This document shows positions 1 through 6,709 of a stretch of DNA of 8,010 bases, in pieces. The stretch lies in the NCBI GenBank assembly GCA_003165495.1, contig PMMB01000175.1:1-8010 (forward strand), read 5' to 3'. The stretch is from Gammaproteobacteria bacterium (GTDB taxonomy: Bacteria > Pseudomonadota > Gammaproteobacteria > Steroidobacterales > Steroidobacteraceae). The notes under the pieces were generated by a model. That model did not search any database. It was not told the origin of the DNA and saw only the letters and a program-made list of their open reading frames with translations. The translations under genes and the position numbers were made by a program. Every line of letters starts with the position of its first letter. Positions within the stretch are counted from its first letter, which is position 1.

Positions 1-1299
1 GCGGTGATCGGCGGCGGCCCCGCGGGAAGCACGGCGGCTATCTTGCTGGCGCGGCGCGGCTACAAGGTCATTGCGCTCGAGAAGGCTCATCATCCGCGCT
101 TTCACATCGGCGAATCGCTGCTGCCGATGAATCTGCCGGTATTCGAACGTCTAGGGGTGCTCGACAAGGTGCGCGCGCTCGGCGTCTTCAAGCCCGGCGC
201 GGACTTCGAAGCGGACAATGAGCGCGGTTACAATACTTATGCATTTGCGCGCGCCATCGGCGCGAGTCCGCCGCACGCCTTCCAGGTGTGGCGGCAGGAC
301 TTCGACAAGATGCTGTATGAGCACGCGCGCGAGTGCGGCGCGGATGCGCGCGAAGGCCACGAAGAGGTCGGTTTCGAGCAGTGCGGGCCACGCGAGACCC
401 GGCTGGATGTGAGCACCGATGACGGCTGCAGTTACCGCGTTCAGGCACGCTACGTGGTCGATGCCAGCGGCCGCGATGCGTTCCTGTCCGCGAAACGCAA
501 ACTGCGGCGCAAGAACGATCAGCACCAAAGCGCGGCCATCTTCGGCCACTTTCGCGGTGCCGAACGGCGCGCCGGCGCGGACGCCGGTAACATCAGCATC
601 TACAGCTTCGAAGATGGCTGGATGTGGATGATTCCCCTGCCCGACGACGTCATGAGTGTCGGCGCCGTGTGCCGTCCGGACTACCTCAAACAGCGCAAGG
701 GCCGCACGGTCGAATTCCTGCAGGCCACGCTGCAACGCAGCCCCGCGCTGTGGCGCCGCCTCCGGCACGCCGCACTGATCGGCAACGAGGTGCGCGTGAC
801 CGGCAACTATTCCTACGACTCGACCCAGATGGGCGGCGCCGGCTGGGTGCTGGTGGGGGATGCCTTTGCGTTTCTCGATCCGGTGTTCTCCTCCGGGGTG
901 TACTTGGCGATGAGCGGCGCGGAGCAGGCGGCCGCGGTGGTGGACACCGCACTGCGCGAACCCCGCCGCGAGGCGGCACTGCTGCGTAAGCTGGAGAAGC
1001 GGCAGCGTGCAGGCATGAAGCGGTTCTCGTTCTTCATTTACCGCTTCAACGGTCCCGTGATGCAGCAGGTGTTCCGCCAGCCGCGCAACACCTGGCAGCT
1101 GGAACAGGGCGTGATATCGATGCTTGCCGGCGACCTGTTCGATACGCCGCGGGTGCTGTGGCGCCTGCAGCTGTTCAAGGCGATTTATGCGCTGCGCGGT
1201 CTGCGCGACTGGCGGCGCTGGCGTGCCGAGCACAAGTATCGGCTGGCGCAGGCGCGCTCGCAATTCACCGGCGGCAACACGCCACTGGACAAGGTCTAG
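1..1299 (+). CDS. Flavin-dependent halogenase-like FAD oxidoreductase (5' end cut by window)
   Basis: The reading frame is open from base 1 and ends at TAG 1297-1299; 432 residues are visible. The FAD-binding GGGPAG loop is at bases 10-27, so only a few N-terminal residues are probably missing. Further flavoprotein marks are a GESLLP segment near base 112 and a GD motif (LVGDAFAFLDP) at about 850-882. The WxWxIP motif typical of flavin-dependent halogenases is present as WMWMIP at 619-636. A lysine in FKPGADF (codon 190-192) sits where phenol- and pyrrole-type halogenases carry their catalytic lysine, as far as I can align by eye. Such enzymes use reduced flavin and O2 to halogenate an aromatic or carrier-bound substrate; related oxidoreductases occur in aryl-polyene pigment clusters. 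The substrate cannot be told and the upstream genes are not visible. It could instead be a non-halogenating oxidoreductase of the same superfamily. The family is secure, the halogenase activity is not. Confidence 0.8.
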   Translation, partial: AVIGGGPAGSTAAILLARRGYKVIALEKAHHPRFHIGESLLPMNLPVFERLGVLDKVRALGVFKPGADFEADNERGYNTYAFARAIGASPPHAFQVWRQDFDKMLYEHARECGADAREGHEEVGFEQCGPRETRLDVSTDDGCSYRVQARYVVDASGRDAFLSAKRKLRRKNDQHQSAAIFGHFRGAERRAGADAGNISIYSFEDGWMWMIPLPDDVMSVGAVCRPDYLKQRKGRTVEFLQATLQRSPALWRRLRHAALIGNEVRVTGNYSYDSTQMGGAGWVLVGDAFAFLDPVFSSGVYLAMSGAEQAAAVVDTALREPRREAALLRKLEKRQRAGMKRFSFFIYRFNGPVMQQVFRQPRNTWQLEQGVISMLAGDLFDTPRVLWRLQLFKAIYALRGLRDWRRWRAEHKYRLAQARSQFTGGNTPLDKV

Positions 1300-1364
1300 T
1301 CCGGGACACGGCCCGCGGCTTGCTTTTCATGGTCGATCGTCGCAACTTAAGCGAGCGAACGCTG

Positions 1365-1374
1365 GTTGATCAAC
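1365..1374. promoter_or_regulatory. 10-base palindrome upstream of mtoX
   Basis: GTTGATCAAC is a perfect palindrome ending 20 bases before the mtoX start codon, in the 95-base gap after the halogenase-like gene. It could be an operator half or a full small operator, but 10-base palindromes also arise by chance. No convincing -35/-10 pair was found near it, and no terminator hairpin follows the upstream gene, so mtoX may be transcribed from upstream. Confidence 0.2.
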
Positions 1375-1394
1375 GATCCCAAGGGAGAGTCATC

Positions 1395-2714
1395 ATGCGA
1401 ATCGAGCGCCGACTGATCGTAAGCTGTGGTGTTGCCGCAATCATGAGTATCGCCGCGATCGCTTCGTACGCGGACGAGACTTGCAATTCGCCCTATATGA
1501 CCGGGCTGATCAAAGGGCAGGAAGATTTCGTGCATGTGTGGGCGCTCGGCGTGCCGGGCATGGGCGACGGATCGGACAAGCTCGTCACCATAGATGCGAA
1601 TCCGGCGTCGAAAACCTACGGGAAAGTGATTCACAAGATTTCTGTCGGCGGCCGCGGCGAAGCGCATCACATGGGGTTCACGGACGATCGTAAATATCTC
1701 TGGGCCGGCGGTCTCGACGACAGCAAGATCTATGTCTTCGATGTGGGGACCAGCCCATCGCATCCGAAGCTTGTGAAGACGATCGACGATCTGTCGGCGA
1801 AGACCGGCTTCGCGGGACCGCATACGTTTTACGCACTGCCCGGCCGCATGCTGATCGGCAATCTATCGAACGCGGCGGACAAGGGCGGCGTAACCGGCAT
1901 GTCGGTCTACAACAACAAGGGCGACTTCATTGCCAAGTACGACATGCCCACCTCGGCGATCAAACAGATCAAAGGCGATGGCTACGGCTACGACATTGCG
2001 GTGAATCCCGCTAAGAATGCCCTGTTGACCTCGAGTTTTACCGGCTGGAACAATTACATGCGCGATCTCGGCGAGGTCGTGAAGGATACTGAGGCGATGA
2101 AGCATTTCGGCAATACAATGGTGATGTGGAATCTAAAAACCATGGAACCGGAGCAGATTTTCGCCGTGCCGGGGGCACCGTTGGAGATTCGCTGGGCTCT
2201 GCCTGAGGGTCAGAATTGGGCGATCACGGCCACGGCGCTGACCTCGCAACTATGGCTGATCAAGCGCGACGCCCATGGGACTTGGGCTGCAAAGGACGTC
2301 GCCACGATCGGCGACCCGGCCAAGATTCCGTTGCCGGTGGATATTTCGATCACCGCCGATGCGAAGGGTTTGTGGGTTAACACCTTCATGGACGGCACCA
2401 CGCATTATTTCGATCTCACCGATCCGGAGCATCCGCGGCAAACCTACAGCAAGCACACTGGCAGCCAAGTGAACATGGTGTCGCAGAGCTGGGACGGCCG
2501 CCGCGTATACATCACCTCGAGCTTGCTCTCGAAGTGGGATAAAACGGGCAAGGACAACGAGCAGTTCCTGCGCGCATTCCATTGGGACGGCCATGAGCTA
2601 ACTCCCGCGTTCGAGATTGACTTCACCAAGGAACAGCTCGGCCGCCCTCATCACATGAAGTTCACCGCCAATCCGCAGCGCGTGGCGTCGCTCTTGGGCG
2701 CGTCCGTACGCTGA
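1395..2714 (+). CDS. mtoX: Methanethiol oxidase, SBP56 (selenium-binding protein) family, secreted
   Basis: A 439-residue protein. Bacterial members of this family are copper-dependent enzymes that turn methanethiol, O2 and water into formaldehyde, H2S and H2O2. The ATG at 1395 follows a good ribosome binding site (AAGGGAGAGT, 1381-1390) and opens a clear signal peptide: MRIERR, a hydrophobic stretch to residue 24, and likely cleavage after SYA (residue 26). The mature enzyme should be periplasmic. Family landmarks match human SELENBP1 as I remember it: SKIYVFDVGTSPSHPKL (110-126), APLEIRW (261-267), YFDLTDPEHPR (338-348), VYITSSLLSKWD (371-382) and FEIDFTKEQLG (406-416). Histidines that may serve the copper site are H91-H92 in GEAHH, H143 in GPHTFY and H419-H420 in RPHH; this assignment is by eye. 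Its TGA shares a base with the start of the SCO gene, so the two are one operon. Family membership is firm; methanethiol as substrate is inferred from family and context. Confidence 0.9.
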   Translation: MRIERRLIVSCGVAAIMSIAAIASYADETCNSPYMTGLIKGQEDFVHVWALGVPGMGDGSDKLVTIDANPASKTYGKVIHKISVGGRGEAHHMGFTDDRKYLWAGGLDDSKIYVFDVGTSPSHPKLVKTIDDLSAKTGFAGPHTFYALPGRMLIGNLSNAADKGGVTGMSVYNNKGDFIAKYDMPTSAIKQIKGDGYGYDIAVNPAKNALLTSSFTGWNNYMRDLGEVVKDTEAMKHFGNTMVMWNLKTMEPEQIFAVPGAPLEIRWALPEGQNWAITATALTSQLWLIKRDAHGTWAAKDVATIGDPAKIPLPVDISITADAKGLWVNTFMDGTTHYFDLTDPEHPRQTYSKHTGSQVNMVSQSWDGRRVYITSSLLSKWDKTGKDNEQFLRAFHWDGHELTPAFEIDFTKEQLGRPHHMKFTANPQRVASLLGASVR

Positions 2715-3400
2715 TGCGCCGGGTCGGCGCGGTGGCCGGCGTCGTATTGACGGTGCTGTCACTCGCCGGCATCGCCGCTGTGGCGAGCGGCGCCGTAGAC
2801 CCCGGCAAGGCGACGGCGCCGCGCATGGAATTCGTGCCGCCGCCGCCGGGTAGCTACAAATTGCAGAGGATCCAGCGTGTGTCGGATGCTGTGTTGCTCG
2901 ACAGCACGGGTCGTACCGTCAGGCTTTCCGCGCTGACGCAGGGCAAGATCACTCTGCTGACGTTCTTCTACACGTACTGCGTCGACCCCTTGGGTTGCCC
3001 GTTTGCGCACACGACGCTGGCCAATTTGCGCGATCGCGTGCGAGACGACCGCGCGCTCGCCGGGCGCGTACGCTTCGTCAGCGTCAGCTTGGATCCGACG
3101 CATGACACGCCCGCAGCCATCGCGAGCTATGGGCAAGAATTTACGATCGATCCAAAATTCGAGTGGCGCTTCTTGACGGCGCGCCGCGTGCCGGAGCTTC
3201 TACCCGTGCTCGACGATTTCGGGCAAGACGTCAGCGTGGATATGGATGAGAACGGCCGCGCGACGCGCACCTTGCATCATATGCTGAAAATGTTTCTGAT
3301 CGACGCCCACGGCGACGTACGGGAAATTTACACGCTGGCCTTCTTGCAACCTCAAGTGATGTTCAACGACATCAAGACGCTCGCGCTGGAAGCGGGCTGA
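2714..3400 (+). CDS. SCO1/SenC-family copper chaperone, partner of mtoX
   Basis: A 228-residue thioredoxin-fold protein. SCO proteins bind copper and deliver it, or act as thiol reductants, in the periplasm, classically for cytochrome c oxidase. The start ATG overlaps the mtoX TGA by one base (TGATG), which implies translational coupling. Residues 4-24 are a hydrophobic signal peptide or membrane anchor after MRR. The metal site is YTYC-VDPLG-CP with C89 and C95, followed by VSLDPTHDTPAAI (123-135) and the downstream copper histidine in TLHHMLKMFLID (H188 or H189). The cysteines are five residues apart instead of the three in classical CxxxCP SCO proteins. Its position directly after a copper enzyme suggests it loads copper into methanethiol oxidase and not, or not only, into an oxidase. 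The last 49 bases overlap the 3' end of the CHASE4-EAL gene on the other strand. Confidence 0.88.
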   Translation: MRRVGAVAGVVLTVLSLAGIAAVASGAVDPGKATAPRMEFVPPPPGSYKLQRIQRVSDAVLLDSTGRTVRLSALTQGKITLLTFFYTYCVDPLGCPFAHTTLANLRDRVRDDRALAGRVRFVSVSLDPTHDTPAAIASYGQEFTIDPKFEWRFLTARRVPELLPVLDDFGQDVSVDMDENGRATRTLHHMLKMFLIDAHGDVREIYTLAFLQPQVMFNDIKTLALEAG

Positions 3401-5112
3401 AGCGTAGTCGTATCCACGCTACTACCGCGCAAGAGTTTGAGGAACTCTTCGCCGGCCAGAAGCGGACCGAGCGCCGCGCCTTGCGCCAATGGTCTTCCAT
3501 GGCGGAGAACGGTGGACAACAACTTCGGTGAAGTAATGCCCGTTGCACACACCACGATGCCAAGTCCACGGGCCGCGCCGATAATCCCATCGAACAGCAA
3601 CGCCTCCGACGGCCCGTCACCGATCCTGAGAAGCAGCCAAGGGTCGACGCGCAGTTTCGAGATCGGCAATGTGGACAGCAGGCGAAGATTGGAGTGGGCA
3701 GCGTTAAATCCGTCGATCGCTATCAATATTCCGGCGTCGCGAACCTTGGTAACTGAACGCAGTGCAGCCGAGCTTGGGCCGAGGGCCGCTTCCTCCACCT
3801 CGAGTTCGAGGAACGACGGTGCCAGCTCATTCTCCGCGAGGATTCTCTGTACGAGGGGCAAAAAGGCGGCATTTACGAGGGTGCGCTGCGACACCGGAAC
3901 TCCAATCGGAAATTCATGCCCGATTATCTTCAACCATGCACGCTGTTCGCGACACGCCTCGTGAAGGCGGCGCTCGACGAGCGCCATTCCGAGCCCAGCG
4001 GCCTCGATTTCGGCCGCGAGTTCAATCGCCGGTCGATACTCGTGCAACCCTGGAACGCACAGAAGAGCCTCCACTCCGCCGACCCGGCCGGTCTGCAGAT
4101 CGATTTGCGGCTGATAGAGAAAGACGGCGTTGCTGGCGGAGAGGCGAGCCCGCAGCGGATCACTGATGGGTGTCGCCACCTCGCTCGGATTCTGTTCGTT
4201 GCCGCTTTGCGGAGGGCTCAGCCACGCAATTTTACGGCTCTGGTAGCGCATGCTTGCGGTAGCGACGACGGCAACGGCCGCGGAGGTGATAGTGATCGTC
4301 AGGATGAGCCAGCGGGCGGTTCGTGCAAAAAATAACGCGGCGACCGACCCTACCGCCGCTTCCTGTCGCACCAGAGAAACGCTAAATACTCTAAATGGTC
4401 TTCCTCGCAGGTCGGACACTGCCATAAAACCGCGGATATGATTGGCCTCTACGCGCACGATGGGCGCAAGTGGTTCTTGGAGCGCCGCTGCGACATCGCC
4501 GGAATTCGACGCACGGGGATCCAGCAGCTGGACGGGGACGTGCGCCAATTCCTCGTAACGATGCCATTGAAGCGCGTCGAGGGCGCGCGTGGCAATGAGC
4601 CAGCCACGAGCAACTCCGGACCCGCTTGACGCATAAATCGGCATGGCGACCAAGAGTTTCGGGCCATGGACGAGCGTTGCGGCCCCGGCGAGACTTGGCA
4701 CTCCGGCGACGCCGGGGGTCGGTAGGGGCGGCAGCTCGGCTAGGAACAGCCGGGCATCCGGAAAACCGCGATTAGGGCCCTGGTTTACGCGGCGCCAAAA
4801 GAGCGGCTTACCATGGAGATTTATAATCAGAACGGTGTCGATCCGTTCAGAAGCTAACAGTTCCGGGTCATAGTGAACATCGACATAGGGGATGTTGGGA
4901 CGCTTCACGAACTCGTAGGTGTCATCAGCCACTGCGAGTGCGCGAGCAGTGGCAATCAATTCATTTAGTTGACCGAACCAGGCGCGGCGCAACTCGTCAA
5001 GGGCGAGAACTGCGGGTTGGGTGTCCAAAGTGTCGACAGCGATATTCGCTGCCCGGGCAGCCGGGAACATCATCGAAAAACACGCAACAATCAAAATACT
5101 GCGTGCACGCAC
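3352..5112 (-). CDS. CHASE4 sensor protein with degenerate EAL domain
   Basis: A 586-residue inner-membrane protein. Residues 5-22 form a signal peptide or first membrane segment. A CHASE4 periplasmic sensor covers about 33-195, recognised by LIATARALAVADDTYEFV, then VLIINLHGKPLFW, GPKLLVAMPIYASSGSG and GWLIATRALD. A second membrane segment lies at about 268-288, and an EAL domain (c-di-GMP phosphodiesterase family) at about 326-562. There is no GGDEF domain. In the EAL domain YQP (333-335), EAL (348-350), the acidic LELEVEE (435-441) and QG (544-545) remain. The asparagine of the VNxS motif is P406, the second Asp of DDFG is G468, the lysine of KID is R488, and both glutamates of AEGVE are T524 and T527. 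Hydrolysis of c-di-GMP is therefore unlikely; it may sense a ligand and act by binding. The start is GTG at 5112 with GGGGG 9 bases upstream. The CHASE4 ligand is unknown. Confidence 0.88.
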   Translation of the reverse strand: MRARSILIVACFSMMFPAARAANIAVDTLDTQPAVLALDELRRAWFGQLNELIATARALAVADDTYEFVKRPNIPYVDVHYDPELLASERIDTVLIINLHGKPLFWRRVNQGPNRGFPDARLFLAELPPLPTPGVAGVPSLAGAATLVHGPKLLVAMPIYASSGSGVARGWLIATRALDALQWHRYEELAHVPVQLLDPRASNSGDVAAALQEPLAPIVRVEANHIRGFMAVSDLRGRPFRVFSVSLVRQEAAVGSVAALFFARTARWLILTITITSAAVAVVATASMRYQSRKIAWLSPPQSGNEQNPSEVATPISDPLRARLSASNAVFLYQPQIDLQTGRVGGVEALLCVPGLHEYRPAIELAAEIEAAGLGMALVERRLHEACREQRAWLKIIGHEFPIGVPVSQRTLVNAAFLPLVQRILAENELAPSFLELEVEEAALGPSSAALRSVTKVRDAGILIAIDGFNAAHSNLRLLSTLPISKLRVDPWLLLRIGDGPSEALLFDGIIGAARGLGIVVCATGITSPKLLSTVLRHGRPLAQGAALGPLLAGEEFLKLLRGSSVDTTTLQPASSASVLMSLNIT

Positions 5113-5125
5113 GGATGCAGACCCC

Positions 5126-5167
5126 CGGTTTCGACCCGGAGCGGAAACCGCCTACCGCGGCCGCTCC
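5126..5167 (-). promoter_or_regulatory. Possible structured 5' leader of the CHASE4-EAL gene
   Basis: Two 7-base inverted repeats interlock here. On the plus strand, GGAGCGG (5138-5144) pairs with CCGCTCC (5161-5167), and CGGTTTC (5126-5132) pairs with GAAACCG (5144-5150). In the minus-strand RNA the order of arms is a, b, a', b', so the stems would form a pseudoknot or exclude each other; they share base 5144. The last arm abuts the G-run (5122-5126) that probably serves as the ribosome binding site for the GTG at 5112. This could set translation of the EAL gene. It is a sequence observation without folding energies or homologues. Confidence 0.3.
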
Positions 5168-5240
5168 CAATCATGTGAAATGGAATCGAGCTGGCGCGGT
5201 GAACCGATTGCATTGATTCGAATTTCGCCAAACGACTCAC

Positions 5241-5260
5241 CGGCGGTGCGACCACCGCCG
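5241..5260 (-). repeat. GC-rich hairpin, terminator-like but without T-run
   Basis: CGGCGGT (5241-5247) and ACCGCCG (5254-5260) form a perfect 7-base stem around a 6-base loop. It is about 175 bases past the peroxidase stop codon and about 130 bases before the EAL start. No run of T follows on either strand, so it is not a standard intrinsic terminator. It could slow transcription, or protect the 3' end of the peroxidase messenger. Confidence 0.4.
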
Positions 5261-5282
5261 CTTAGGATATCAAACTGAGTAT

Positions 5283-5337
5283 CACGATCTGTCTGGTACC
5301 GAACAGAGCAACGCAGGGCGTCCATCTCCAGATCGTG
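5283..5337. repeat. 9-base inverted repeat with 37-base spacer
   Basis: CACGATCTG (5283-5291) is repeated inverted as CAGATCGTG (5329-5337). The arms match perfectly; the flanking bases do not extend the match. Such spacing suits a looped-out RNA structure or a pair of protein sites, but there is no further support. Confidence 0.3.
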
Positions 5338-5343
5338 TTAGAT

Positions 5344-5358
5344 ATGTTTTCTAAACAT
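5344..5358. promoter_or_regulatory. AT-rich palindrome, possible operator
   Basis: ATGTTT-TCT-AAACAT is a 6-base inverted repeat with a 3-base centre. It is strikingly AT-rich against the GC-rich surroundings, a base composition common for repressor or activator sites. It lies about 230 bases upstream of the EAL start. The protein that would bind it is unknown. Confidence 0.25.
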
Positions 5359-5434
5359 TTGTTTTCGCAACGGTTCGTGTCAGGAGCGCGGCCCCAGCAA
5401 GTTGCAGGTCGTTGCAAACTGAGTTGCGTCGCCC

Positions 5435-6709
5435 TTACCGCGCCTGCCGCGGCTCGTAGCCGTCAGTGAGCGTATTCAGAAAAGCCACAATGTCCTTGAT
5501 GTCGGCTTCGCTCAATGCGGGCGAATCGCCGGCATGTCGATCTAGGGGTGCTAAGGGTTCGACGTTGCCTTGATACCGCATCGGCAAATCATCGAATTTC
5601 AGCGTGGCGCCGTTCGCCCCGCGCGAATACCACTTCTGCGGCCGGCTGTCCCGCTCGGCGTAAAAGCGCACCACGTCTTCCAAGCGATGCAACACGCCGT
5701 TATGAAAGAACACGCGGCGAGTCGCCACATTGCGCAACGAGGGGGTACGGAACAGTCCGCAATATTCCTTTTTATCCGCCAAGTCGGTTCGCAGCGGCCC
5801 GCACAATCCGAGGTCGTAGTAACTTGGGTCCGAATTGGCGGGAAGACCTAGGTTGCGTGGCGCACCGATGGCGGCGTAACCGAAATCCGTGAACTGTGGA
5901 AAGACGCCTTTTCGCATGGCGCTGGGATGACAGCGCGCGCAATTGCCTTTTGCCGGATCATTGAAGGCGGCCAGGCCCCGCAATTCGTCGCTGCTCAATG
6001 AAGTCTCATGCCGCAACCAGGCGTCGTACTTGCTGCCGTAGGGATAGAACTCTGTCGGACTTTGTTGAAAAGTTTCCAGGGCCATCAGCACGGCCTTGAA
6101 CGCCAATGCCTTGTCATCGAACACTGTATCGCCGAAGGTATCGCGAAACTGCGCCGCATAGCCCGCACGCTGCACTCTCGTTACTACCGCAGCGGCGCTC
6201 GCGTTGGCCATCTCGAACGGCGAGAACAGCGGCAGCCGCGCCTGATCGTGAGCCGACTGCGCACGGCCGTCCCACGTGCGGCCACCGGCCGGACCCTGGT
6301 CGACGCTGTCATCCCCCTCGTCGTCGAAGTAATGTTCGGTAAACGGCGGGATGTTTTGCGCGTACATCAGCGAAGGTACGGCACGCAGGCCAAAGCGCCG
6401 CCCGTCGCTGCCGCCGCGTTGCACCGGCGAATCGTTCGACGGCCCGAAAGCGTGCCGCGGGTCGTGGCAGGTGGCGCAAGCGACCTTGGCGGACGCCGAC
6501 ATGGACGCATCGAAGAACAGCGCACGGCCGATATCCGTCATCGCCGCGACCGAGGGAAGCTTGCCGAAGGTGTTGGCATAGAAGGGCGCATCGTCGCTGG
6601 CCGCGCTGCGAACACCGGCGGCCGCCATCCAAATGAGTGTGCCCCCGACCACCAGCGCTGGAATTCCCTCAGTGCACCGAGCGGCCACTATCGCTCGCAA
6701 CACCCGCAT
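5435..6709 (-). CDS. Di-heme cytochrome c peroxidase, MauG/CcpA family, secreted
   Basis: A 424-residue periplasmic protein that should reduce H2O2 with electrons from cytochromes, or, as MauG does, oxidise a partner protein. Two c-type heme sites are visible: CATCH (78-82) and CARCH (257-261). FRTPSLRNV (320-328) and FFHNG (334-338), then LEDVVRFYAERD (343-354), are typical of the C-terminal heme domain. Cysteines 303 and 317 bracket a loop and may be disulfide-bonded. I could not assign the axial ligand (Met in peroxidases, Tyr in MauG) that would separate the two functions. The start chosen, ATG at 6709, gives MRVLRA followed by a hydrophobic segment at 18-31 and cleavage near 31-37. It overlaps hslO by 41 bases and has no strong ribosome binding site. 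GTG codons at 6688 or 6652 are alternatives, but the latter leaves a signal peptide without positive charge. An ATG further upstream at 6913 would add 68 residues lying inside hslO and is unlikely. Confidence 0.88.
   Translation of the reverse strand: MRVLRAIVAARCTEGIPALVVGGTLIWMAAAGVRSAASDDAPFYANTFGKLPSVAAMTDIGRALFFDASMSASAKVACATCHDPRHAFGPSNDSPVQRGGSDGRRFGLRAVPSLMYAQNIPPFTEHYFDDEGDDSVDQGPAGGRTWDGRAQSAHDQARLPLFSPFEMANASAAAVVTRVQRAGYAAQFRDTFGDTVFDDKALAFKAVLMALETFQQSPTEFYPYGSKYDAWLRHETSLSSDELRGLAAFNDPAKGNCARCHPSAMRKGVFPQFTDFGYAAIGAPRNLGLPANSDPSYYDLGLCGPLRTDLADKKEYCGLFRTPSLRNVATRRVFFHNGVLHRLEDVVRFYAERDSRPQKWYSRGANGATLKFDDLPMRYQGNVEPLAPLDRHAGDSPALSEADIKDIVAFLNTLTDGYEPRQAR

Larger units (their letters stand above)
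5113..5434. other. 322-base intergenic region with several inverted repeats
   Basis: This gap separates the start of the CHASE4-EAL gene from the stop of the peroxidase gene, both on the minus strand. I find no credible coding frame in it; the short plus-strand frames crossing it lack family resemblance and run into the EAL gene. It holds two interlocking stems at 5126-5167, a GC-rich hairpin at 5241-5260, a 9-base inverted repeat at 5283-5337 and a 15-base palindrome at 5344-5358. The promoter of the EAL gene should lie here, but no good -35/-10 pair stands out. No hairpin followed by a T-run was seen to end the peroxidase transcript. Confidence 0.6.

Noticed and set aside
151..1263. Long open frame of 370 residues on the minus strand
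   Set aside because: It lies fully antisense to the halogenase-like gene, shows no family motifs, and is rich in Ala, Arg and His as expected for the complement of a GC-rich gene.
1320..1349. TTGCTT and AACTTA as a promoter for mtoX
   Set aside because: The spacing of 18 is acceptable, but the -10 match is poor and similar pairs occur by chance.
1158..1394. Longer start for the SBP56 protein
   Set aside because: It would place 79 residues before the signal peptide and overlap the halogenase-like gene; the ATG at 1395 has a good ribosome binding site and signal sequence.
3437..4335. Plus-strand frames of 134-175 residues
   Set aside because: They are shadows of the EAL domain gene, with no motifs and no ribosome binding sites.
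5401..5428. GTTGCA repeated at 5401, 5411 and, with one change, 5423
   Set aside because: Three copies of six bases at uneven spacing are too little to claim a repeat array or binding sites.
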